Shown here piece by piece: positions 56,201 to 63,954 of a DNA stretch of 64,000 bases. The position numbers and the translations under genes were made by a program. Under the pieces are notes generated by a model. It was not told where the DNA came from and searched no databases. It worked only from the letters and a program-made list of their open reading frames with translations. The number at the start of each line of letters is the position of its first letter. Position 1 is the stretch's first letter. This DNA comes from Rhabdornis inornatus. Lineage: Eukaryota > Chordata > Aves > Passeriformes > Rhabdornithidae. The stretch is taken from assembly GCA_013397075.1 (NCBI GenBank), contig VWZS01010096.1, forward strand, positions 1,224,268 through 1,288,267, read 5' to 3'.

Positions 56201-59200
56201 TGATATTGGCAACTTCATCAATCTGAAAGCAGGCAGAAGCAAGGGTTTCACAGAGAGAAATGGCAATTCACCACCAGCAAAGGGCACTCAGCTTCTGAGT
56301 ACAGTCTTAGGCAAAAATAAAATGCAAGCTAAAAAACCCCAACATATACAGAATCACTGCCAATGAACACCAGGAAATCTGAGGAGACATAATTCCTAAA
56401 AATTAAAGGATGCTCAGACATGACTCTGTGTCCTGTCTCATGTTCCAGACCTCATTGGCTGTCCTGCTGTGTGCTATACTTGGAGGGGCAAGTATGCAAG
56501 TCAAATATTTTACCCTTTATGGAGATAATTTTTTTCCATTGTGCAGTATTTCCAAACCAAGTTCTTTGTTTAAAAATCAAGAAGAAAAAAACCACAAGAA
56601 TTCAGCATTTCCTCTCACCTCCTCCCTATTGTAACTGCTTACTGAAGTAGTAAACAAGGTTTGCATCTCTCTTTTAACACCAATATTTACCTCTGTTCCT
56701 TCAAATGGGGGTGGATCTTTTGGCTTGCTGGTTTTCTCTTTCTTTTCTATAAAGAAAAAGACATGGGTGCAGTTAAGTTACACACAAACACAGACCAAAC
56801 ACATATCCAGTGTTCTCATAATGAACACTCTAGTTAAATCAAGGTCAAAGTCCTTTTGTGTCCAGCTGACCTGACAGACTAATACAGGTTTCTGAAGCTG
56901 AACAGCCCCTAGGGAGTAACACAAATCCTCAGCTGCCTTTTGACAACTCAGTCTAAATGTTCAGTGATAGCCCAGTCAGCTGGGGAGACAGAGGGTGACA
57001 AACCTTAGAGCAAGCCCAGAGTGACAACACTCATTCCCACAGCGAGACCTCAGCAGCTTTGATTCTGCTTGTGCCCTGTGACACACCAAGACACAGAACT
57101 GCAGAGTGGAAGAGGGCAAAACATGCAAAGCTCTTACAATCAAACCCCATATATAACACAAGTGTTTGTTTTAAATATGTCTCACTAGGAATCCAGCTCG
57201 AGAACAAAGCTTACCATTTCATGGTTGCAAGAAACCTTGATAACTGCAAGGTAAAGTAGAATCTCATGTCAAATATTCAACACGAGATGAGCAGAGAGTT
57301 TAAGGTGAGCTTAAGACAAACAGGAGTACCAAGAGGCCAGGAATTTAAATGAGAAGGTGAGAGAAACACCCCAGGCCGTCTGCTACACTGGATCAAAGCT
57401 TGTCAGGCTCTGAAACTCTCCAGCTTTACACACAGCCCAGACTCAGCCTAGGCACACTGTCTACCCTTGTAAGAGGTGATGGCAGAGGTCCTTCTAGGAA
57501 GATTCTCTTAGAGACTTTTCATGTCACTGTAAGTGCAGATTCAATGATGAGGCTGCACCCAGTAGCAGAATCTGTACCTCCCAAGTCCTGCTGAAGTACA
57601 AGGCAGCCAGTAATTTGCATCAACACTAAGTGTAACCAAAATAATAAAACAAATTTGGTTGTTAAAAAGGTAATTTCCTCCAATCTCACTTCAAGACCAT
57701 AATTGTTTCCAAGAGTGATAAAACTTACATGTCCCCTACTGTCACCATCCCCACAGAACTGGTACATCAGGCACATTGGGCTCTCAGCTAGAAACACATC
57801 AGAGTATTTGCTGAGGCACCCTAGTCCCAAGCTACTTTGTTCCTGAAATTTTTACCTTTTCCTGCTGAGGAATCTCTGCGGTTCTGCAGGTAGTACAGCA
57901 GCTGCTCTACTTCTGCAAGCTTGGAGGGGTGAATGAGCTTGCATTCTTCAACAACCTTCCGAGCCAGGGAACCAATGTCTGTATTTGCATTAAGACTCTT
58001 CAGCCGAATTCTGCAACACAAACAAGTCTCTTTTCAGATTTTGAATTTTTTTATCTTCGGTCCTTTGATTATGTTTACACAGTCATGAATTTCTTGAAGC
58101 AGAAATGATCCTGATACAGCCAGTGCCTGTGCCTTTCATGTCAAGGTGGTGTCTCTGAACTCCAAATGGCAAGCAACTGTCAAACAGATTTGTTGGAGCG
58201 TAGCTGTTCACGACCTGACAAGCAGCAACATTAAAGGCAGCCGTGAGAACAGATCCCTTACAACCATCTTAGATACAAAAGACAGTAATTGATTTGCAAC
58301 ATACCCCATAAAAGTGCACAGGACCACAAAGAGGTACTGCACACAAAACAGTCCCAAATGAGAGACAGTTCTGGGTGTTGTCTATACAGTTCTTTTGCAG
58401 TGTCAGGAGTCTCCCACCCGGCAGATCTGCAGCCAGTTCCACAAGCAACAAGCAGTAAGAAATCTCTGTGGGCATTAACAACAGGGTGGAACAAAAAGGA
58501 ATTCTACCACCTTGCAGATACAAGCTATGCTGATTCATCTGACAACGGAAGAATGCTTCTGATAGCTTCAAAAATTTGAGACAATTTAAGGATTCTTTTT
58601 TCTTTTTCCCCCAATTATTCTTCTAACATGCACTCACACAGGCAGCACTACTGCTCAAATTTTCAAAAAGAAATCAGTACAGAGATAAAACCCCCATAGA
58701 ACAGGTCCAACCTTGCAGCTTGAAATCTGAAGTTATCATAGCTCTCTGGGCTTTTCCAGTGGGGAATATTTTAATGGTCTTGAAAGAAATTAACCCAGGC
58801 AAAAGTAAAATGCAGATAAAATAGTGAATTCACTGGCTGGGCAGGGGCAGATTAAAACAACAGGAGAGCCAACAGCAGGAGCACGAGGCTGTCAGGAGGT
58901 TCAGTGGTACTTTTTGCTCCAACATGAATTACCACTTGCACAGGAAACAATCACTTCACTTTTCTCTGCCTCAACTGCCCATTATGTAAAACAGGAGTCC
59001 TCACTTTTTTTACAAAACACCTTAAAGGACATGGCTGAAAAGCAATTTAAAATGTGTGTTTCAGATGTTAACCTTCCTATGCACATGTTATTTCCTGGCT
59101 TTGAAACCCTCTGCTAGTCCAGCACTAAGTTGCATAAAGAGTATAAACTACAATTTCTCAGAGGTAGGTGGTACTCTCAGATATTGAATCTATGACTACA

Positions 59201-59371
59201 AAGACTGAAATAAAGTATCAGAGTTTGCTGTGACCTTACATTTTCTGACATTCCTTGCGTTCCCCCAGCATGGGGTCTCCCAACTCTCCCAGAATCGTTG
59301 CTTCCACTTCATAATGGACAATGAGGGCTTTCTCAGATGGATGCACATCTATGTTACCTCCTTTTACCTTC
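16566..59371 (-). CDS. KIFAP3: KIFAP3 (KAP3), kinesin-2 accessory subunit, exons 2-19 (both ends missing)
   Basis: Non-motor subunit of heterotrimeric kinesin-2. In the known family it binds the KIF3A/KIF3B tails and links the motor to cargo in intraflagellar and axonal transport. I read 18 minus-strand exons whose translations follow the vertebrate KAP3 protein nearly residue for residue. Landmarks in order are KVKGGNIDVH (start of exon 2), [134 protein letters not shown] and DYQLQNGD. The middle is the helical armadillo-repeat array. Exon lengths sum to 2241 bases (747 codons), all phases agree and no stop interrupts them. Residue numbers in the exon entries assume 11 codons upstream. The start codon, stop codon and UTRs were not found. 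Most introns are U2-type; intron 7 is AT-AC. Confidence 0.97.
16666..20857 (-). other. Intron 18 of KIFAP3
   Basis: A 4.2 kb intron with a canonical GTAAGG donor and TTTCTAG acceptor. It contains a decayed LINE reverse-transcriptase relic in the opposite orientation at about 17700-18080. Nothing else was recognised. Confidence 0.9.
17700..18080 (+). mobile_element. Decayed LINE reverse-transcriptase relic (CR1/L3-like)
   Basis: The plus-strand translation at 17755-17810, allowing decay, reads LKKER-stop-DPGSHRPLSLTSV. This matches the LINE motif of the type FKKGDRxDPGNYRPVSLTSV. About 200 bases on, gatttctaagagacatttg then atgaggtgctacagag resembles the segment encoding DFQKAFDEVPHR. Stops and frameshifts are frequent, so it is an old dead copy in KIFAP3 intron 18, antisense to the gene. 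Confidence 0.65.
20858..21047 (-). CDS. KIFAP3: KIFAP3 exon 18 (about residues 662-725)
   Basis: Acceptor ttaccag, donor gtaagg. It encodes [40 protein letters not shown] and EPYIHEGDILERPDLFYN, the strongly conserved post-armadillo C-terminal block. A Pro replaces the Arg I recall in the mammalian DDRIEPY. Open frames on the opposite strand here are shadows of this exon. Confidence 0.97.
21918..21975 (+). mobile_element. Possible LINE FADD-box relic
   Basis: The plus strand near 21922 translates as KSADGINLGIV, similar to the LINE reverse-transcriptase segment KFADDTKLGG(V). The match is short and the flanks are not convincing. Confidence 0.25.
23677..23768. repeat. Imperfect direct duplication, about 43 bases, two copies
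   Basis: Copies at about 23677-23719 and 23725-23768 share ttgttcattcccag, an A run and tacaaag. A local duplication within KIFAP3 intron 17. Confidence 0.75.
29172..29257 (-). CDS. KIFAP3: KIFAP3 exon 17 (about residues 633-661)
   Basis: Acceptor gctttgcag, donor gtaggt. It encodes (Q)[18 protein letters not shown], then VCDNTLDIIA. It closes the armadillo array before the conserved C-terminal domain. The upstream intron end has a branch-like TTCCTTAAG and little polypyrimidine tract. Confidence 0.95.
29258..30042 (-). other. Intron 16 of KIFAP3, candidate minor-class (U12) GT-AG intron
   Basis: On the minus strand the intron begins GTATCTTTTT, one mismatch from the U12 consensus GTATCCTTT, and the exon before it ends in C rather than AG. 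Near its end is TTCCTTAAG, one mismatch from the U12 branch consensus. The second A lies 14 bases from the acceptor AG, and the polypyrimidine tract there is weak. The pairing suggests U12 splicing but is not as clear as in intron 7. Confidence 0.55.
30043..30141 (-). CDS. KIFAP3: KIFAP3 exon 16 (about residues 600-633)
   Basis: The acceptor is ccttgcag. It encodes [20 protein letters not shown] and FHQATRDVIIKET. The exon ends ACA C and is followed by GTATCTTTTT, a poor major-class donor but close to the minor U12 donor. The C joins exon 17 to make Gln. Confidence 0.95.
30142..30383 (-). other. Intron 15 of KIFAP3
   Basis: A short 242-base intron with donor GTAAAT and a pyrimidine-rich end before TTGCAG. 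Nothing else recognised. Confidence 0.9.
30384..30509 (-). CDS. KIFAP3: KIFAP3 exon 15 (about residues 558-600)
   Basis: Acceptor cttagcag, donor gtaaat. It encodes GSAEDDLVLEVVIMIGTVSM, DDSCAALLAKSG and IIPALIELLN. Only 217 bases separate it from exon 14 and 242 from exon 16. Confidence 0.96.
30510..30726 (-). other. Intron 14 of KIFAP3
   Basis: The smallest intron here (217 bases). The donor is GTCTGT, so positions +3 and +4 are off consensus, and the acceptor is CTTAGCAG. Nothing else recognised. Confidence 0.88.
30727..30892 (-). CDS. KIFAP3: KIFAP3 exon 14 (about residues 503-558)
   Basis: The acceptor is tcttcag and the donor gtctgt, which is weaker than its neighbours. It encodes EYVGDLAAQVS, the acidic run [27 protein letters not shown], then LKEYKLVPYLKDKLKP. 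Armadillo repeats near the C-terminal part of the array. Confidence 0.96.
30893..31843 (-). other. Intron 13 of KIFAP3
   Basis: A 951-base U2-type intron (GTAAGT donor, CTTCAG acceptor) with an AT-rich interior. Open frames extending from exon 13 into it are read-through only. Confidence 0.9.
31844..31956 (-). CDS. KIFAP3: KIFAP3 exon 13 (about residues 465-502)
   Basis: Acceptor ttttcag, donor gtaagt. It encodes [34 protein letters not shown] and SQFI. The last four residues differ a little from the mammalian NLFI. Armadillo core. Confidence 0.96.
31957..33041 (-). other. Intron 12 of KIFAP3
   Basis: A 1085-base U2-type intron (GTAACT donor, TTTTCAG acceptor). AT-rich; nothing else recognised. 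Confidence 0.9.
33042..33150 (-). CDS. KIFAP3: KIFAP3 exon 12 (about residues 429-465)
   Basis: Acceptor cttggcag, donor gtaact. It encodes LMKMLFECPDERVDLELISF and CINLAANKRNVQLICE, an armadillo repeat of KAP3. No uninterrupted open frame of useful length marks it; splice sites, phase and sequence match identify it. Confidence 0.95.
33151..37388 (-). other. Intron 11 of KIFAP3
   Basis: A 4.2 kb intron. It holds a 14-base-pair inverted repeat at 36491-36527 and a patch near 35360-35700 with a TGACATCA motif, an ATTGG (inverted CCAAT) motif and a TTTATAAG motif close together. No gene recognised. Confidence 0.9.
36491..36527. repeat. Inverted repeat / hairpin, 14 bp stem, 8 base loop
   Basis: The left arm cttatggcaaaaatc (36491-36505) pairs with the right arm gattttgccataag (36514-36527), leaving one bulged A, around the loop agaacacc. 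Pairing does not extend outward, so it is too short for a normal microRNA precursor. It lies in KIFAP3 intron 11. Confidence 0.8.
37389..37489 (-). CDS. KIFAP3: KIFAP3 exon 11 (about residues 395-428)
   Basis: Acceptor cttctag, donor gtatgtg. It encodes NENNKKVAICILYHISMDD, then a Cys where I recall Arg in mammals, then FKSMFAYTDCIPQ. The Cys codon is TGC, one C-to-T step from the Arg codon CGC. The rest matches KAP3 closely. Confidence 0.96.
37490..50274 (-). other. Intron 10 of KIFAP3 (largest complete intron)
   Basis: A 12.8 kb intron (GTATGT donor, TTCTAG acceptor). It contains a 30-base T run at 41213-41242, a shorter T run near 44751-44767 and an AT-rich stretch near 45170-45560 with SOX/homeobox-like motifs. 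Scattered open frames up to 134 codons match nothing I know. Confidence 0.9.
41213..41242. repeat. Poly(T) run of 30
   Basis: An uninterrupted run of 30 T in intron 10, followed by gcagctgtag. It could be the poly(A) tail of an old minus-strand retroposed sequence, but no body is recognised. Confidence 0.9.
50275..50437 (-). CDS. KIFAP3: KIFAP3 exon 10 (about residues 341-395)
   Basis: Acceptor aatacag, donor gtatgt. It encodes [40 protein letters not shown] and VGLLPKLTALL. Armadillo core. It ends one base into a Gly codon completed by exon 11, which lies 12.8 kb further along the transcript. Confidence 0.97.
50438..52557 (-). other. Intron 9 of KIFAP3
   Basis: A 2.1 kb U2-type intron (GTGAGG donor, TACAG acceptor). 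Near 50870-50905 there is a short doubled segment around CCCAGATGCCAC. Nothing else recognised. Confidence 0.9.
52558..52736 (-). CDS. KIFAP3: KIFAP3 exon 9 (about residues 281-340)
   Basis: Acceptor gttag, donor gtgagg. It encodes [31 protein letters not shown], then NFELLILVVTFLKKLSIF and MENKNDM. These are armadillo repeats with very high identity to mammalian KAP3. It ends in phase 0 on the Met codon. Confidence 0.97.
52737..53432 (-). other. Intron 8 of KIFAP3
   Basis: A 696-base intron with GTACC donor and GTTAG acceptor. AT-rich; nothing else recognised. Confidence 0.9.
53433..53531 (-). CDS. KIFAP3: KIFAP3 exon 8 (about residues 248-281), downstream of an AT-AC intron
   Basis: The exon starts right after ...gtaattcac with no AG at the junction. 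Its first two bases (TT) join the G of exon 7 to make Val, restoring KKKKA-V-DEDPEN, the KAP3 sequence. It then encodes a charged helical stretch (DYEKTYKKYKGLVVKQEQLLR), which may be a solvent-exposed linker within the repeat array. The donor is gtacc. Confidence 0.94.
53532..54000 (-). other. Intron 7 of KIFAP3, AT-AC minor-class (U12) intron
   Basis: Read on the minus strand, this 469-base intron begins ATATCCTTTT (54000 downward) and ends GTAATTCAC (AC at 53533-53532). TCCTTAAC lies at 53552-53545, with the likely branch A at 53546, 14 bases before the end. These three elements match the U12 AT-AC consensus: donor ATATCCTT, branch TTCCTTAAC, terminal AC. The flanking exons join in frame as KKKKA-V-DEDPEN, the known KAP3 sequence. 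No GT-AG alternative keeps that sequence. Confidence 0.93.
54001..54125 (-). CDS. KIFAP3: KIFAP3 exon 7 (about residues 206-248), upstream of an AT-AC intron
   Basis: The acceptor is ...caatgtag. It encodes [20 protein letters not shown], then IIDHELKRHELWQEELAKKKKA. The exon ends one base into the next codon (GCT G) and is followed directly by ATATCCTTTT rather than GT. An open frame simply runs on into the intron; the protein match and the Val codon rebuilt with exon 8 fix this boundary. Confidence 0.95.
54126..54877 (-). other. Intron 6 of KIFAP3
   Basis: A 752-base U2-type intron (GTGAGT donor, ATGTAG acceptor). Nothing else recognised. Confidence 0.9.
54878..54977 (-). CDS. KIFAP3: KIFAP3 exon 6 (about residues 173-206)
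   Basis: Acceptor ttcag, donor gtgagt. It encodes ETALGALARVLREDWKQS, then ELATNIIYIFFCFS, an armadillo repeat of KAP3. The last codon is split (AG plus the first base of exon 7) and gives Ser. Confidence 0.95.
54978..56080 (-). other. Intron 5 of KIFAP3
   Basis: A 1.1 kb U2-type intron (GTAATT donor, TTCAG acceptor). Nothing else recognised. Confidence 0.9.
56081..56222 (-). CDS. KIFAP3: KIFAP3 exon 5 (about residues 126-173)
   Basis: Acceptor ctttcag, donor gtaatt, entry in phase 0. It encodes [20 protein letters not shown], then IPDKVRGSALILQLARN and DNLEELL. The acidic start leads into the first armadillo-type helices. The match to vertebrate KAP3 is nearly complete. Confidence 0.96.
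56223..56690 (-). other. Intron 4 of KIFAP3
   Basis: A 468-base U2-type intron (GTAAAT donor, CTTTCAG acceptor). Nothing else recognised. Confidence 0.9.
56691..56746 (-). CDS. KIFAP3: KIFAP3 exon 4 (about residues 107-125)
   Basis: A 56-base exon bounded by atag and gtaaat. It encodes the lysine-rich linker [19 protein letters not shown], which joins the N-terminal region to the armadillo core. It is too short to show as an open frame alone; its placement rests on splice sites, phase and the PKDPPPFEG match. Confidence 0.93.
56747..57855 (-). other. Intron 3 of KIFAP3
   Basis: A 1.1 kb U2-type intron (GTAAAA donor, TTTATAG acceptor). Nothing else recognised. Confidence 0.9.
57856..58010 (-). 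CDS. KIFAP3: KIFAP3 exon 3 (about residues 55-107)
   Basis: Acceptor tgtgttgcag, donor gtaaaa. It encodes [11 protein letters not shown], the VVEECKLIHPSKL segment and QLLYYLQNRRD, all characteristic of KAP3. The tail RRDSSAGK differs slightly from the mammalian form. The exon ends one base into a Glu codon. Confidence 0.95.
58011..59239 (-). other. Intron 2 of KIFAP3
   Basis: A 1.2 kb U2-type intron (GTAAGG donor, TTGCAG acceptor). Nothing else recognised. Confidence 0.9.
59240..59371 (-). CDS. KIFAP3: KIFAP3 exon 2 (about residues 12-55)
   Basis: The acceptor is ...tatgacag and the donor is gtaag. The first base completes the last codon of exon 1, and the exon ends two bases into the Ile codon shared with exon 3. 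It encodes KVKGGNIDVH, then EKALIVHYEVEA and GDPMLGERKEC, the conserved KAP3 N-terminal region. No initiator Met is present, so the first codons lie upstream. Confidence 0.95.
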
Positions 59372-62300
59372 CTGTCATAAAGAGAAAAAAATGATTAAAT
59401 GAAAAGCTCAGAAAACGCACCAGAGCAGACATCAGTTACCTGCCTCCTGTTCTATGCAGACCCTAAACCCAAGCAGTGCTCTCCTTCCATACCATACTCC
59501 ATCCCACACAGCTGTACCAAAGCCTGGTGCTAGTGGCATACTCTTTGCTATTACCTGTAGTACAGAAATATTCAAGCCACTGGCCAAGCCTCATTCACAG
59601 AAATCAGGAAAGAAGTCAAAGTTATCCTGTTCCACATCACCACAATAAGTAAAAAGATGCCTTTCACCAAGTAAGTGACTTTCCCAGTCAATTCTCCATT
59701 ACCTTGCCAGTATTGATAAATCTTTGTCTAATGGCCTTCACTTAGTACAGTCCTCTGTAAAAATGGAATTCTTTTGTCATTCTCTTGGCTAACTCTTAGT
59801 AGTTACAATTCTATGAGACTGAATTACAAATAATTTGTATTTCAATTTAACAATTCTCTCTTGAAACACAAACCTCTCTGCTACTGTTCTTCACCTCATC
59901 GTGCCTGCTGCCAGGCTTGAGGGATTACAAAAATCAACAGCTGCCATCAAAAGATATAAATCATGTCTACCTGCTTTTCTACAGCTACAGACTCTTGGGA
60001 GAAGAATTCTCCAGGGAAGCACTCCGGGGTATGTCAAGTGCCAAAAGGGCCTGTCCTGCTCCCTCCTCCTTTGTGCCAACAATTCTGTGTCCATGCAGAT
60101 CCAAGGGTCCTGAAGAAGGGCTCAGATGGATGAAGGTAACACCTCATTTCTGTTTTCAAGCAGTGGCAGAACCACATCCAGAGAATACAGTGACACATTT
60201 TTATTTATTGGTAAAGATGACACTTGTCTCTTTTCCACTTGGTACTACCAATCGAATATATACAGTCCTGCCATAAATCAGGCTGCTAAAATACTGCAAA
60301 TTACAACCACCTCCAAAATGTGGGTTTGGCTTTTGGGATGTGGAGTGAGTCTTTTGTTGAGTGTTCAGGTTTTTCAGACAGATCATGTCCATAAAGAGAA
60401 TTACAAGTGGCTTCACCAGGAGTCATATAAGCATCTAGGAGGTAGCAGGTAGCCATGGCATTGGGTCAGTTAGATCAGGGAAAACAACTTCAACCTCATA
60501 AAGCTGGAAATGTCAGCAAATCCAGATACAGCCTTTGGTGTAACCACTTTCAGGAGAAAATATTTGAAATGTGTCTCCATCTACCCAGCTACTCTAGTGT
60601 CCACTTTCTCTTCTGCAGAATACATATGCAAAAAATAACTCTGTCTTGAGATACAGCTGCCCAAAAACCCCCAGAAACCACAGAAAGGTCTGCTGTGGGA
60701 AATGGAGAGTCCAGTTCAACTACCAGTCTTGCAAGGACATAAAGCTACACAGAGCAAACAAAAATATCTGCATGCTAGAGAGTAACATTTTCCATGAGAG
60801 TATAGCAAAACTCCCTTTATGACTTGGGATTTTTTGAAGAGACTTGGGCTTGTTCCCCTTTAACAGTGCCTTGAAGTAGATGTTTCATTACAGCCTGTTC
60901 TCTGTTCTCACAAGGTCCAGTCTTGCAGGACTGAAAGTTTATGGCAAATCTACTTCAAAAGAATCCAGCTCTCACTCCCCACCTCCAAATATATTTCTCC
61001 CACATTAAGATCTATCAGGAGATGCCAACTGCAAATACTCAGGCTCCTGACAGTCAAAGCTCTGGTCAGGGACAGCCTAGTAATATTTACAGATATAAAG
61101 GAAAGGACAGGTAGAGAACAGGAGTTTGGTAAAGTTTTAAAAGAATAAACCTGAGCTAACAGCTCATCATTGCCAAAAGAATTTGATCTTCCTTGTCTTC
61201 CCTGCTCCTGGCAGTCACCTTGGAGTTCAGCATGAGGGCTCATCAATCCCTGTCACAGTCAACTCCAGCAATCCAACAGAAAACTCATCATGTTTTGGAG
61301 AGAGGAAGTTTTTCACTGTGTAACAGAATTAAAGTGCTCTACAGAAAAGGAACAACCCTTCCTATTTATTATCAGGGAAAAGAAGGAGTGAAACCTCCTC
61401 CTTTTGGCAACAGTAAACCACTGATGAGCTTAGCCACCAGGAAAGCCTTAGCTTAAGACTTCTTAAACAGTTTTAGGACTTCCCATATTTCATTTTTTCC
61501 TTCAGAGAGACAGATGGATAAACTGAAGAACCTAGAGCTGCAGAGATTTTCTGCCCTCTCACACTGACAAACGCCCGCTCTGCCTGAGCTATTTCTGAGC
61601 TAATGAAGTCACAAATCAATACACAGCCAAGTTCTCTCTCTGAAAATCCTACCATGTGAAATGCTTGAGGACCTACACTATAATGTACTCCCCAGCCACT
61701 GAAGTTGTTTTTCATTTGGAAAACATTGCATTCAGATTGTCAGCATCACAAGGTAAATCTTTACTTACAGAAAATATCCCCCCTCTCCCCCAAATCTACA
61801 AACATCTTCTTTACCGATTTTCTACACATCTTGACTCTGTAAATCACTTCATAAAACATTTAAAACTGCAAATATTACAATGAGTAGAAGCAGCAATGCA
61901 CTGGGGAGCTCTCATGCTCATCAGCCTGTCCTTTCACTTCACTGCTTGCTTTGTCAACAAGAACCCAGTTCAGTTCAGGGTTTCAAAGAGGAAGCCTTTT
62001 CTACAGACAAAAGCTGGGCAAGCTGAGCTCACATAACCAAAGCTGCAGTGTTAATATCCTTTATTAACTAATTCCTTTAGGGGGAAAAAGCAAAAGCAAA
62101 CTATCCTAATGAAAAGTGGGACAAACGGCACACGTGGGTAAGGCTGAAAATCCAAGAACAAATCCCAGCAAGTCAGACTTGGTGGGAGGGGGAGTGCCAT
62201 GGAGGATGACAAAGGGAAGCAGGGAACAGAGGAGTACCAGCCTGGTCAAATTAAACAGCATAGCAGATAGCTCTGGGTTTGTGCTCCCCAAAAAGAGAGA

Positions 62301-62789
62301 TAACTACACCTGTTGCAAGGATGGCTACAAAACAAAGATTCCTACAAAATCACATAAGACAAAATGAACAGATAAGGCTAAAAAAACAGGCACTACTCTA
62401 AAGTTACAGCTGTTGATCTAATTAAGGGTGGCCATTTGATTTTCACCCATCATGGCATTGCTATGACAGAACTGATGTTCAAAGACTATCAAGAGGGTTT
62501 TTTTCCCTGCACTGTTTCCAACTATGGGTCTTAATAAGTGGCACGTAAGGGGAGAAAAAGCAAAACCTAGATAGTCTAAACAGGAAGTTCTGCAAATAAT
62601 AATAAGTGGAAAGGAAGTAAGAAACAAGAGCAGGAACTCCTTAGGATTCAAGACATGAGGAATAAAAATCACCAGCATGATAGGATAAAGTGACACTGTC
62701 CACACATCACATCCGAAGAGAGGCCGAGATGACCTGGTAGCTTTTGGGATTGATTCACTTTTGCTCTGAAACAACTGACAGAGATCCAA

Positions 62790-63430
62790 GAGTTGCCCAC
62801 TCAGGCCCTATTCTTCAGCATGACTGGTCTCACTGCCAAACAGACAGATAAATGGCACCATACATTCATCACATCTGCCACATCAAACCCAGATCACACA
62901 CTTTATACACCACAGTCACCTCTTCCATCGACATCACTTGTCCTGCCCAATCTGCCATACCATACTCCTAACATCTCCTCTGCACCCTGAACATGGCCTT
63001 ACTGTCTCCTATCCTATCCCTGATCCCCAAAGCAGCCACCTGCCCCATTCCAGCACCTAATACACCATGATCCTCTCCACTTGTCTCCTAATAGCACCTA
63101 TTCTCCTCTCAACCAGCTCTCACTTCAGTGCCTCCTCCCAAACACACCATAAAATGCCACCACGGCCATCCCCAGGCCAGAGTACCCCTCTAAATTCCAC
63201 CTTCTCCCCATCCCATCTCTCTGCCTACCCTGCCTTTGGAACCTTCACTCATCCCTAACCTTCCCAATCCTCATCCAAATCTTCTGCCCAACAGAATGAG
63301 TGGCAGGCTCATGAATAAACAACTCTATTTGCCATTCTAAAACCCCTCACCCATCTTACCACACCAAACATCCAGTCACCTTCCAAACCAGCCACTCCTC
63401 ACTTGCAGTGCCTCCATTCACCTTTAAATA
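62790..63430. repeat. C-rich, G-poor strand-asymmetric tract
   Basis: About 640 bases in which C greatly outnumbers G on the plus strand. In 62941-63060 I count about 52 C and 12 G in 120 bases. The text is made of varied cct/cca/atcc words with no fixed period. It adjoins the CR1 copy. Long open frames here follow from the shortage of G in stop codons and are not supported as genes. Confidence 0.6.
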
Positions 63431-63510
63431 CACACAGAACCACCAGGTTGGAGAGACCTCGAAGATCATCAAGTCCAACCCAGCCCAACACCTCAACTAA
63501 ACCATGCACC

Positions 63511-63954
63511 GAGTGGCACATCCAGGCTTTTTTAAAACATATCCAGGGACGGTGGGCAAACCATTTCAAACCTTTATCACCCTTTCTGTAAAAATTTTTT
63601 TCCTAATATCCAACCTGAATGTCCCTTGGCACAGCTTAAGACTGTGTCCTCTTGTTCTGTCAGTGCTGCCTGGAGAAAGAGACCAACCCNCCCTCCCGCG
63701 CATGCGCGCCGCGCTCCTCCCGCACCCCGCCCCGCCTTTCCCTCCCCGTTAGCGCCCCCTGCAGGCGCGGGGGANGAGTGGCACATCCAGGCTTTTTTAA
63801 AACATATCCAGGGACGGTGGGCAAACCATTTCAAACCTTTATCACCCTTTCTGTAAAAATTTTTTTCCTAATATCCAACCTGAATGTCCCTTGGCACAGC
63901 TTAAGACTGTGTCCTCTTGTTCTGTCAGTGCTGCCTGGAGAAAGAGACCAACCC
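63511..63954. repeat. Exact 179-base direct duplication around an N-flanked insert (likely assembly artefact)
   Basis: 63511-63689 and 63776-63954 are identical by eye over 179 bases (both start gagtggcacatccaggc and end gagaccaaccc). Between them are an N at 63690, 84 GC-rich bases and an N at 63775. CR1 sequence continues normally if one copy and the insert are removed. A gap filled with overlapping contig ends, or collapsed haplotypes, would explain it. Confidence 0.85.
63691..63774. promoter_or_regulatory. CpG-rich 84-base segment with NRF-1-like and CTCF-like motifs
   Basis: The segment between the two Ns is very GC- and CpG-rich, unlike its AT-leaning surroundings. It contains the palindrome CGCGCATGCGCG (63697-63708), which fits the NRF-1 consensus, GC boxes (ccccgccccgcc) and TAGCGCCCCCTGCAGG (63750-63765), close to the reverse-complement CTCF core. 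It resembles promoter CpG-island sequence but may be misplaced by the assembler. Confidence 0.4.

Noticed and set aside
62793..63258. Plus-strand open frames in the C-rich tract
   Set aside because: Long frames result from the lack of G, which removes TAG and TGA stops; the proline/serine/threonine-rich translations are not gene-like.
63504..63856. Open frames crossing the Ns
   Set aside because: They run through CR1 non-coding 3' sequence and a likely assembly artefact.
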